A stretch of 5,503 nucleotides of DNA from Planctomycetota bacterium (GTDB lineage: Bacteria; Planctomycetota; Planctomycetia; Isosphaerales; Isosphaeraceae), in assembly GCA_021818605.1 (NCBI GenBank), contig JAKAUH010001152.1, forward strand, positions 1 through 5,503, in the 5' to 3' direction. Of this stretch, positions 1-5,503 are shown one piece after another. Below the pieces are notes generated by a model, which had not been told where the DNA came from, did not search any database, and saw only the letters and a program-made list of their open reading frames with translations. The position numbers and the translations under genes were made by a program. Within the stretch, counting starts at the first letter, position 1; each line of letters begins with the position of its first letter.

Positions 1-3000
1 CGCCGCGGGCGAGAGCCTCCAGCGCCGGCTCGACTCCGGGCCGATGGGCCCGCACGAGGCCGCGGTCCTGGTCGAGGCGCTGGCGCGGGCCGTGCATTTC
101 GCCCACGGGCACGGGGTTGTCCACCGGGATCTGAAGCCGGCGAACGTCGTGCTCACCGGTGATGGCGTTCCCAAGCTGACCGACTTCGGCCTGGCCAAGC
201 TGATGGAATCCGACGGCGGCCTGACGCGCACGGGCGACCTGCTGGGCACGCCGAGCTACATGGCCCCAGAGCAGGCGAGCGGCCCGACGGCCGGGGTCGG
301 ACCCGCGACCGACATCTACGCCCTGGGCGCGATTCTTTACGCCGTGCTCACGACTCGGCCCCCGTTTCAGGCCGAAACGCCGCTCTCGACCCTCGACCTG
401 GTGACGCGTCACGAGCCGCTACCGCCCGGCCGGCTCCAGCGGCGCACCCCGCGCGACCTCGAGACGATATGCCTCAAGTGCCTGGAAAAGGCGCCCGAGC
501 GACGATACCCGACCGCCCTGGCCCTGGCCGACGATCTCCGCCGGTTCCTTGATGGCCGCGCGATCCTCGCTCGCCGCACAAGCTGGCTCGGCCAGGCGCG
601 GAAGTGGTGCCGGCGCGAGCCGGTGAAGGCGGCCCTGAGCGTGGCGCTGGCGCTGGCGGTGGTCGCCGGCGTCGCGGGAATCACGGTCCTCTGGCGCAAG
701 GCCGAGGCCCGGGCTGCCGACGCGGTGGCTGGCCGACGCCAGGCCGCCGAGGCCCGCGAACAGGCCAGGGACAGCCTGTACGTCAGCACGATCGCTCGCG
801 CCCGCCTCGAGTGGCGCGTTGGCTCGGTCGACCGGGTCGACACCCTGCTCGATCGCACCGAGCCCGCCCGGCGAGGCTGGGAGTGGGACAACCTCGCCAA
901 CCTCAATCACCCCGAGATCCTCCGGGTGGAGGACAAAACCTATCCCGAGGCGATGCGTGTCGCCTTCAGCCCCGACGGCTCGAAGCTGGCGGCACTCCTG
1001 ATCGACCCCTTCTCCAACCCCAACGGCGACCCCGGGCTCGCCCTCAGCCGGGTCGACGTTTACGACGTCGCGCGAGGCCAGCGGGTCGACCGATTGAAGG
1101 CGCCGGTCGCTGCGTGCCGGGTGTCGTTCGACCCGGGCGGCCGCCGGATCGCCGTGAGCGGTATCGGCGGCGATGTCGCCGTGCTGGACCTGAACGCACG
1201 GCGTGAGGTAGCGCGATGGAACGCGGGCGGGACGGTCGCGTTCACGCCCGACGGCCGCTTCCTGGTCGCGGGCGGGCGGAACGCCGTCGTCTTCTTCAAC
1301 GCGGCCGACCACTCCGTGGTGCGCCAGGTCGAATCGGCGGGCGGGCGGGCCACGATCGGCCCGCGGGGCAGGATCCTGGTCGTGAGCGGGCGCGAGTCGG
1401 TGGTCATCCGCTCGGTCGAAACCGGTCGGAAGCTGACCGAACTCCCCCACGGGCTTCCCGGCCAGCAGGGACACGCCGCCGACTACTTCCAGACCGAGGG
1501 CCCGGACCTGGCGATCAGCTCCGACGAACGGCTGCTCGTGGTGGCGACCGATCCTCCCCGGATCTGGGACGTGAGGGCCGCCCGCGCGACGCACGAGCTG
1601 ATCGGCCACGACGGGCCAGTGCTCGCCGTCGCATTCAGCCCCGACGGCCGGACCGTGGCAACGGCTGGCCGGGACGCCACGATCCGCCTCTGGGACGCGC
1701 GGACCGGCGAGATGCGGTCGCTCCTTCGCGGTCACGCCGAGCGCGCCGCGTGCCTGGCGTTCCACCCCGACGGCCATGCCCTGGCCTCGGGCGGCCGTCG
1801 CGACGGCGACATCAAGGTCTGGGACCTCACCCGCCATTCCGAATACCAGGCCCTGCCCAGGGCCCGCGCCCACGCGATTGCCTTCGAGCCCGACAGTCGC
1901 CGGCTCCGGATCGTTAGCAAGTCCGGTCAGTCCGAGCGCTGGGACCCGGCCCGGAACGAGCTCGCGCGCGGAGCCTACGTGGATGTCAACGACGGCTTCA
2001 TCAGCCCCGGCACACTCGCGGACCTCGACGAGTCGACCCGGGTTGTGGCGACAATCGGGCGGGATCGCACCCGGATCCACGTCAGCGACCTCTCGACCGG
2101 GCAGGTACGGACGCTGAGCGGCCTCGACTGGCCGGCATCGATCGTGGCGATCAGCCGCGACGGCCGAAAGGTCGCCGCGATCGCCTACCCTGGCAGAAAC
2201 AAGGAGCCAAAGCACCGCGCGATCCGCGTGTGGGACGGCGCCTCGGGCGCGGTCCTGGCGGCGTGGACGGTCACGCGACACCCCTCGCGTCACAACCAGA
2301 GCGCGATCGCCTTCGGTCCCGACGGCTCGGAGGTCGCCTTCGACGACTACGGCGCCGTGATCGAGGACGGCAACGACCCGAGCGCCGAGGGCGTCATTCG
2401 CATCCGAACGTTGACGGATGGGCCAGACCGGCTGCGGCTCCCCTTCACCACGAAACGCGTCATCGCGGTGGCGTTCAGCCGCGACGCCCGCCTGCTCGCC
2501 GCCGCCGACATCGACGGCATGGTCGGGGTCTGGTCGGCGGAGAACGGCCAGCCGCTTTATCGGTTCCGGCCCCGGGAGCAGGTGCCCGTCTTTCGCCTGG
2601 CGTTCAGCCCCGACAGCCGTCGACTCGCCGGCGCCGACCGGGGGAAGACGATGGTCTGGGACATGGCCACCGGCGAGGAACTCGTCACACTCCGAATCGA
2701 GGGGCGCCGGCCGAATGACGGCGGCTTCAACCCCCGCGTCTGCTGGAGCCCCGACGGCCAGATGCTGGCCTCCTCCAACTGGGACGAGAGCGTGGCCGTC
2801 TGGGACGGCTCGAGCCGCGAAGAGACGGCCGCCGATCGTTATCGCTCGGCCCTGCAGCGGGCGTTCGCCTGGCACCTGGCCGAGGCCGCGCTGGCCGCCG
2901 ACGCCGAACAACCCGGCGCGGTCGCCTTCCACCTGGAGCGCATCCGCACCCAGACGCCCCCCGACGGGCTGTCGCGGCTCCGCAGGGCCGAGCTCCTGCT

Positions 3001-3610
3001 GAGGACCGGCGATGCGGCGGCGGCCGTCCACGAATACCGGCGCTGGGCCAGTTCAGGCGAGACCGACGAAGGATCCGCCTGGCTGGGGTTCGCCCGCGCA
3101 CTCCTTGAATCGGGCGACCTCGACGGATACCGCGAGCTGTGCCGTCGGATCGCCGGTCTGGTCCAGTCACAGCCGCCGTCATGGCCCATCGTGCGAGCCC
3201 TCGCGCTGGCCTCGAACGGCCCGCACGCCGAGGCGACCCTGCGACTGGCACTGGCGCTCCACATGAGGCGCAAGCATGCCGCCGCGATCCACTCGACCGT
3301 CGCGCTGGCCGCCCTTCGCGCCGGAGACTGGAGCGAAGCCACCCGACGGGCCCAGGCCGCCGAGCAGAGCGACCCCGCCCAAGCGTACCTCTGCTGGCCG
3401 ATCCTGTCCCTGCTCCACTGCAAGAGTGGCAAGTTGATACCGGCGCGCGAGTACCTGGAGAAGGCCGAGCGGTTCGCCTCGCCATTCGCGAAAGCCTCCG
3501 GTTCGGGCGGCACGCGGGTCTACCCGGAGGACTGGCCCGAGTTCCGCCACCTGCTGGTCGAGGCGAGGGAAGCCCTCGCGAACAGCGAAGGCGCAACGCA
3601 AATCCCCTGA
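1..3610 (+). CDS. Transmembrane Ser/Thr protein kinase with WD40 double propeller and TPR-like tail (5' end off window)
   Basis: This Hanks-type Ser/Thr kinase would phosphorylate proteins in the cytoplasm; its substrate is unknown. The frame is open to the left edge (first full codon at 2), and the residues before the ATG at 44 (AAGESLQRRLDSGP) continue kinase sequence, so that ATG is internal and the glycine loop and VAIK lysine are missing from view. Numbering from that ATG, the catalytic loop HRDLKPAN is at 27-34, DFG at 47-49, GTPSYMAPEQ at 68-77, and the domain ends near 170. All visible catalytic residues are intact. One membrane helix spans about 196-217, followed by a charged Ala/Arg/Glu-rich helix and an 'RGWEW' linker (278-281). 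WD40 repeats run from about 305 to 922, with motifs such as FSPDG and IRLWD. The tail, 925-1176, is helical and TPR-like. The stop is TGA at 3608. The architecture is common in planctomycetes. The class is very secure, the biological role unknown. Confidence 0.95.
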   Translation, partial: AAGESLQRRLDSGPMGPHEAAVLVEALARAVHFAHGHGVVHRDLKPANVVLTGDGVPKLTDFGLAKLMESDGGLTRTGDLLGTPSYMAPEQASGPTAGVGPATDIYALGAILYAVLTTRPPFQAETPLSTLDLVTRHEPLPPGRLQRRTPRDLETICLKCLEKAPERRYPTALALADDLRRFLDGRAILARRTSWLGQARKWCRREPVKAALSVALALAVVAGVAGITVLWRKAEARAADAVAGRRQAAEAREQARDSLYVSTIARARLEWRVGSVDRVDTLLDRTEPARRGWEWDNLANLNHPEILRVEDKTYPEAMRVAFSPDGSKLAALLIDPFSNPNGDPGLALSRVDVYDVARGQRVDRLKAPVAACRVSFDPGGRRIAVSGIGGDVAVLDLNARREVARWNAGGTVAFTPDGRFLVAGGRNAVVFFNAADHSVVRQVESAGGRATIGPRGRILVVSGRESVVIRSVETGRKLTELPHGLPGQQGHAADYFQTEGPDLAISSDERLLVVATDPPRIWDVRAARATHELIGHDGPVLAVAFSPDGRTVATAGRDATIRLWDARTGEMRSLLRGHAERAACLAFHPDGHALASGGRRDGDIKVWDLTRHSEYQALPRARAHAIAFEPDSRRLRIVSKSGQSERWDPARNELARGAYVDVNDGFISPGTLADLDESTRVVATIGRDRTRIHVSDLSTGQVRTLSGLDWPASIVAISRDGRKVAAIAYPGRNKEPKHRAIRVWDGASGAVLAAWTVTRHPSRHNQSAIAFGPDGSEVAFDDYGAVIEDGNDPSAEGVIRIRTLTDGPDRLRLPFTTKRVIAVAFSRDARLLAAADIDGMVGVWSAENGQPLYRFRPREQVPVFRLAFSPDSRRLAGADRGKTMVWDMATGEELVTLRIEGRRPNDGGFNPRVCWSPDGQMLASSNWDESVAVWDGSSREETAADRYRSALQRAFAWHLAEAALAADAEQPGAVAFHLERIRTQTPPDGLSRLRRAELLLRTGDAAAAVHEYRRWASSGETDEGSAWLGFARALLESGDLDGYRELCRRIAGLVQSQPPSWPIVRALALASNGPHAEATLRLALALHMRRKHAAAIHSTVALAALRAGDWSEATRRAQAAEQSDPAQAYLCWPILSLLHCKSGKLIPAREYLEKAERFASPFAKASGSGGTRVYPEDWPEFRHLLVEAREALANSEGATQIP

Positions 3611-3664
3611 CCCAGGCGTCTTGCCGATCGTCGGATCTTCGTTCGAATGGATCCCCACTCGCTT

Positions 3665-3696
3665 CGAGGATCTCCGCCTGGAACGGGTGATCCTCG
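3665..3696 (+). terminator. Stem-loop after the kinase gene, possible terminator
   Basis: The arms CGAGGATC (3665-3672) and GATCCTCG (3689-3696) are perfectly complementary over 8 bp. Inside the loop, CCG (3674-3676) can pair with CGG (3684-3686), leaving a 7-base loop. The structure starts 55 bases after the kinase stop, where a transcript end is expected. No T-run follows, so it is not a classical intrinsic terminator. It could instead be a 3' end stabilising structure or a protein-binding inverted repeat. Confidence 0.4.
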
Positions 3697-3802
3697 CAGC
3701 CAGCGGAGCCGCTTTCGAACGGCCGACAATCCCGGCGCGGGTCCGTTGGGCTCAGCCGAGTGGTCCGATCGGGCGATCAGAGCATGAGTGCAATCCTTCC
3801 TT

Positions 3803-3853
3803 TTCTTTCTCAGATCGCGAGTCACACCGACTCGACTCCTCGTTCAGAAAGAA
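3803..3853. repeat. Nested inverted repeat (hairpin within hairpin)
   Basis: The outer arms TTCTTTCT (3803-3810) and AGAAAGAA (3846-3853) are perfectly complementary over 8 bp. They enclose a second perfect inverted repeat, CGAGTC (3818-3823) and GACTCG (3829-3834), with a 5-base loop. As RNA this would form a two-tier stem with an asymmetric internal loop (7 and 11 bases). It lies in an A/T-richer pocket about 170 bases before the next gene. It may be an untranslated-leader structure, a small RNA, or a terminator-like element. The role is not known. Confidence 0.45.
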
Positions 3854-4010
3854 GGCACGGCAAATCCTGTGACGCCGATTTCCCCATCGATTGCGCGGCG
3901 TGGGCCGAGAATTGCGAGAGAAGGTTCTCGACGAGAGCTGGTGGATTCGCCATGCCGAGCTCGCGTCCTCACGAGCCTTCGTCTCCATCAAGCACCAGCA
4001 GGCAGATCGC

Positions 4011-4016
4011 AGGAGG
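4011..4016 (+). promoter_or_regulatory. Ribosome binding site of the 77-residue gene
   Basis: AGGAGG is a full match to the anti-Shine-Dalgarno core and sits 6 bases before the ATG at 4023. It fixes that start even though the same frame stays open upstream to a TTG at 3891. Confidence 0.85.
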
Positions 4017-4022
4017 AATATC

Positions 4023-4256
4023 ATGGCCACCATTCCCACGAAACACTCGCTCACCGAGGCCATCGAGGATCAGGTCAAGCCGGTGTCCGGGGCGGACGCC
4101 GACGCCGGTAAGTCCGACGGCCCTCCTGAGCAGTCCGCGACGCCCGATCAGGTCGCCGAGGAAACCCGTCGCCAGCAGGAGGCACGAAGCCACGGACGCC
4201 CGGACCGCGACGATTTCCTGGTGAACGTCGGGCGCGGCCAGCAGACTCACGGCTGA
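4023..4256 (+). CDS. Small hydrophilic protein of unknown function (77 residues)
   Basis: I do not recognise this protein and assign no function. It starts with MATIPTKHSLTEAIEDQV and ends with DDFLVNVGRGQQTHG. The middle is rich in Asp, Glu, Gln, Pro, Gly and Arg, with no Cys or Trp, no membrane segment and no signal peptide. It is therefore probably soluble, cytoplasmic and largely disordered apart from a possible short helix at the N-terminus. Evidence that it is a real gene: a full AGGAGG at ideal spacing, G/C-rich third positions like the neighbouring genes, and a clean stop followed by hairpins. The frame extends upstream to a TTG at 3891, but the Shine-Dalgarno site makes 4023 the likely start. 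The next gene, 151 bases downstream, encodes an exported BON protein. A shared stress role is only a guess from proximity. Confidence 0.75.
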   Translation: MATIPTKHSLTEAIEDQVKPVSGADADAGKSDGPPEQSATPDQVAEETRRQQEARSHGRPDRDDFLVNVGRGQQTHG

Positions 4257-4293
4257 ACCGACTCCCGCGCCGCCTCGATGTGATAGCGCGTTC

Positions 4294-4334
4294 CCGAGGG
4301 AACCAACCCCTCGGCTCCGACCCGCCAAACGGGT
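4294..4334 (+). terminator. Two back-to-back hairpins after the 77-residue gene
   Basis: The first hairpin pairs CCGAGGG (4294-4300) with CCCTCGG (4308-4314), a 7-bp GC-rich stem with a 7-base loop. The second pairs ACCCG (4320-4324) with CGGGT (4330-4334) around a 5-base loop. They begin 38 bases after the stop codon. No T-run follows, so intrinsic termination is uncertain. They could also structure the leader of the BON gene downstream. Confidence 0.45.
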
Positions 4335-4335
4335 A

Positions 4336-4352
4336 AGCTCTCAATTGAAGCT
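4336..4352. promoter_or_regulatory. Near-palindrome upstream of the BON gene, possible operator
   Basis: AGCTCTCAATTGAAGCT is an inverted repeat with one unpaired base: AGCT at each end and the perfect palindrome TCAATTGA (4341-4348) in the middle. It is A/T rich for this region and lies 56 bases before the ATG of the BON gene, a sensible place for a regulator site. The embedded TTGAAG resembles a -35 box, but no good -10 box follows at the right spacing. No regulator is identified. Confidence 0.25.
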
Positions 4353-4393
4353 GATGCTCGATCGGCGCCTGGCACGCGATTACTGATGACCGC

Positions 4394-4401
4394 AAGGGAG
4401 G
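4394..4401 (+). promoter_or_regulatory. Ribosome binding site of the BON-domain gene
   Basis: AAGGGAGG contains GGAGG and ends 6 bases before the ATG at 4408. It supports that ATG over the out-of-frame ATGs at 4421 and 4442 within the tandem repeat. Confidence 0.8.
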
Positions 4402-4407
4402 CACACC

Positions 4408-4875
4408 ATGAAGAAGGTCCATGGCATTGCGAAGAAGGTCCATGGCATTGCCGTGTTCGTGGCGCTCGGCCTGTTCGCCGCGTGGGCGGCGGGCTCCGGC
4501 CGTGCCCAGCAGGAAGGACCGGCCGCGAAGGCCGGGGAGAAGCTCGACCAGTTCGGCCGCAAGATCAGGAGGAGCATCGACAAGGCCGAAGGCGCCGTCC
4601 GCGAAGGGTTCCACAAGACGCGGGAGTCGGTGCACAGCATGGGCGTGGCGGCCCGGATCTACGGTCGCCTCCACTGGGACAAGGCCCTGCAGACATCCAA
4701 CCTGAACGTCAAGGTCGAGGAAGGCGTGGCGACCATCAGCGGCAGCGTGCCGACCGCCGCGGCCCGAGCCAAGGCCGTGACGCTCACAGCCGAGACCGTC
4801 GGGGTGAACAAGGTCATCAATGAGCTGACCATCCCCGCCTCGCAGGCCGACAACCCGGCCCCCAGGTCGCGCTGA
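4408..4875 (+). CDS. Exported BON-domain protein
   Basis: This 155-residue protein is probably exported and acts in the periplasm or at the envelope. The N-terminus has a Lys-rich region (1-15), a hydrophobic core (about 16-28, VFVALGLFAAWAA) and a possible cleavage after GRA at 33. A charged, probably helical segment follows (about 40-78). The BON domain covers about 79-143, with the hallmarks GRLHWD (86-91), VKVEEGVATISGSV (101-114) and VGVNKVINEL (131-140). BON domains, as in OsmY, are linked to phospholipid or envelope binding and to osmotic or general stress; one copy is present here, whereas OsmY has two. The start is set by a good Shine-Dalgarno site. The first codons carry a perfect 21-bp duplication that repeats KKVHGIA. 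The domain call is firm; the exact role is not known. Confidence 0.9.
   Translation: MKKVHGIAKKVHGIAVFVALGLFAAWAAGSGRAQQEGPAAKAGEKLDQFGRKIRRSIDKAEGAVREGFHKTRESVHSMGVAARIYGRLHWDKALQTSNLNVKVEEGVATISGSVPTAAARAKAVTLTAETVGVNKVINELTIPASQADNPAPRSR
4410..4451 (+). repeat. Perfect 21-bp tandem duplication at the start of the BON gene
   Basis: Positions 4410-4430 and 4431-4451 are identical, 21 of 21 bases. The unit begins GAAGAAGGTCC and ends ATGGCATTGC. Because 21 is a multiple of three, the frame is kept and the heptapeptide KKVHGIA appears twice after the initiator Met. With one copy removed, the protein would still have a normal signal peptide (MKKVHGIAVFVALG...), which suggests a recent duplication by replication slippage. 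Confidence 0.95.
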
Positions 4876-5363
4876 GCGGGAAACCCAGCGGGCGAATCCC
4901 CGGCGGAATCCGTCGTACCCCGCGAAGCCGTCCGCCTCGGGGCATCACGCCCCCAGGCGGCCGACCGCCGTGAAGCCTTGCGAGGGCGCCCCGACTCTCC
5001 CCCTCGATCCTTCCTCGCTCCGACAGCGTAGAGAATCAGGTTGCTCGTTCGGGGGAACATTCCGGATTCTTCAGGCCGGCGGACAATTTCGTAGGCGCGT
5101 CGGCGCACGAAAGCAGCGATTTTGCTCGAAATGGCGCACCCTCGGGGTTATAGTGGAGGACCGATTCGCTTCGAAGTACCTGTGCCGGAGGCTGATCCGG
5201 TTGTCACGACTTCGACGCGGCGCCCGCCAGGATCCGTGGTCCGCACGATGATTCCGCCGAACGCGGCAGCCGATGAGTACCATGGCTGTACCGAACAAGC
5301 TGTCAGGCGGGACCCGGTGAAACCCACCCGCATGACCTGCCCACATCGATCGAGGCCCGACCC
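4876..5363. other. Intergenic region, mostly non-coding
   Basis: This 488-base stretch follows the BON gene. It contains the hairpin pair at 4939-4969 and a short direct repeat of GAATCC at 4894-4899 and 4906-4911. A TATAGT at 5149-5154 resembles a -10 box, but no matching -35 box sits 16-18 bases upstream. The short open frames on either strand lack G/C-rich third positions, convincing ribosome binding sites and recognisable protein motifs. No RNA gene was recognised. Confidence 0.5.
4939..4969 (+). terminator. Two adjacent GC-rich hairpins after the BON gene
   Basis: GGGGC (4939-4943) pairs with GCCCC (4949-4953) around a 5-base loop. Two bases later GGCGG (4956-4960) pairs with CCGCC (4965-4969) around the tetraloop CCGA. 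They start 64 bases past the stop. CCCCG at 4918-4922 could alternatively pair with CGGGG at 4938-4942. There is no T-run, so the call rests on stem stability and position. Confidence 0.4.
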
Positions 5364-5503
5364 ATGACTGGAATCCTCGCCTGGTCCCTGTCGCTTGTGC
5401 TGTTTCCCCCAGAAGAACGCGAGATGAGCGAAAGGTTCGCGCCGCCCGGCTACGAGGCGAACTACTGGGGGCCCGAGGCGACTGAAGCGCGTCAAGAAGG
5501 CAA
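5364..5503 (+). CDS. Possible start of an unknown protein (3' end off window)
   Basis: An open frame begins at ATG 5364 and continues past the right edge; 46 complete codons are visible. The peptide starts MTGILAWSLSLVLFPPEERE and continues with a Gly/Pro/Tyr/Glu-containing stretch. A 12-residue hydrophobic run (3-14) could be a weak signal or anchor segment, but it has no positive charge before it. A weak Shine-Dalgarno match, GAGG, is at 5352-5355, 8 bases upstream. About 70 percent of third positions are G or C, above the upstream gap but below the clear genes. An alternative start is the in-frame ATG at 5424. I do not recognise the product, and the frame may be spurious. Confidence 0.35.
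   Translation, partial: MTGILAWSLSLVLFPPEEREMSERFAPPGYEANYWGPEATEARQEG

Larger units (their letters stand above)
3611..4010. other. Intergenic region without a credible gene
   Basis: The gap between the kinase stop and the next Shine-Dalgarno site is visibly richer in A/T than the flanking genes, notably the pyrimidine-rich run at about 3793-3810. Short open frames exist on both strands, but none combines a ribosome binding site, G/C-rich third positions and a recognisable protein sequence. It contains the stem-loop at 3665-3696 and the nested inverted repeat at 3803-3853. The promoter for the 77-residue gene should lie here, but I found no convincing -35/-10 pair. Confidence 0.6.

Noticed and set aside
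44..46. ATG at 44 as the true start of the kinase
   Set aside because: The frame stays open to the left edge and the preceding residues (GESLQRRL) fit the kinase hinge region; a start here would lack the ATP-binding lobe.
419..3031. An 870-codon open frame on the minus strand opposite the kinase gene
   Set aside because: Long antisense frames are expected opposite GC-rich genes with biased third positions. The translation shows no family motif and the + strand gene is unmistakable.
3621..3872. Short + strand frame in the gap after the kinase
   Set aside because: It begins at a TTG and shows neither codon bias nor recognisable protein sequence.
3915..3936. Competing short pairings CGAGA / TCTCG / CGAGA
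   Set aside because: The stems are only 5 bp, and one alternative would need a 1-base loop, so a real switch structure is unlikely.
3891..4022. A 44-residue N-terminal extension of the small protein, starting at TTG 3891
   Set aside because: No ribosome binding site was noted at the TTG, while a perfect AGGAGG sits 6 bases before the ATG at 4023. Third positions are also less G/C rich than in the main part.
5051..5095. Extracytoplasmic-sigma-type promoter around GGAACATTCC
   Set aside because: GGAAC resembles such a -35 element, but there is no clear -10 partner, and short GC-rich matches occur by chance.
5122..5154. Sigma-70-like promoter with TTGCTC and TATAGT
   Set aside because: The spacing between the two boxes is 21 bases, too long for a normal promoter, and no better -35 box lies at 16-18 bases.
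5148..5495. 115-codon minus-strand frame at the right end
   Set aside because: The composition is unstructured with no motif, and it conflicts with the better but still weak + frame at 5364.

Overview
The window looks like chromosomal DNA from a high-GC planctomycete, probably of the Isosphaeraceae/Gemmataceae kind. This is an inference from two things: the long gene has the kinase / single membrane helix / WD40 / helical-repeat layout and the 'RGWEW' linker typical of that phylum, and a BON-domain secreted protein of a style common there lies downstream. Codon third positions in the clear genes are strongly G/C rich. All confident genes are on the + strand.

Layout. (1) Positions 1-3610 hold most of a large Hanks-type Ser/Thr protein kinase. 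Its start and ATP-binding N-lobe lie off the left edge. After the kinase C-lobe come one transmembrane helix, a WD40 region in which I count 14 blade-ending motifs (fitting two seven-bladed propellers), and a helical TPR-like tail. (2) Positions 3611-4022 are a 412-base gap with an 8-bp stem-loop and a nested inverted repeat, but no credible gene. (3) Positions 4023-4256 hold a small hydrophilic 77-residue protein with an excellent Shine-Dalgarno site, which I do not recognise. (4) Positions 4257-4407 hold two back-to-back hairpins, then a near-palindrome. (5) Positions 4408-4875 encode an exported 155-residue BON-domain protein whose first codons carry a perfect 21-bp tandem duplication. (6) Positions 4876-5363 are mostly non-coding and contain two adjacent GC-rich hairpins. 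(7) From 5364 a possible reading frame runs off the right edge.

How the genes work together. The gaps between them (412, 151 and 488 bases), several with hairpins, suggest separate transcripts rather than an operon. The kinase would sense or scaffold something through its WD40/TPR region. The BON protein probably acts at the envelope. The small hydrophilic protein next to it could be a stress-related companion, but only proximity supports that. I saw no mobile element, CRISPR array, tRNA or rRNA. No clearly new multi-gene system is visible. The most unusual items are the signal-peptide duplication, the unrecognised 77-residue protein and the nested inverted repeat.
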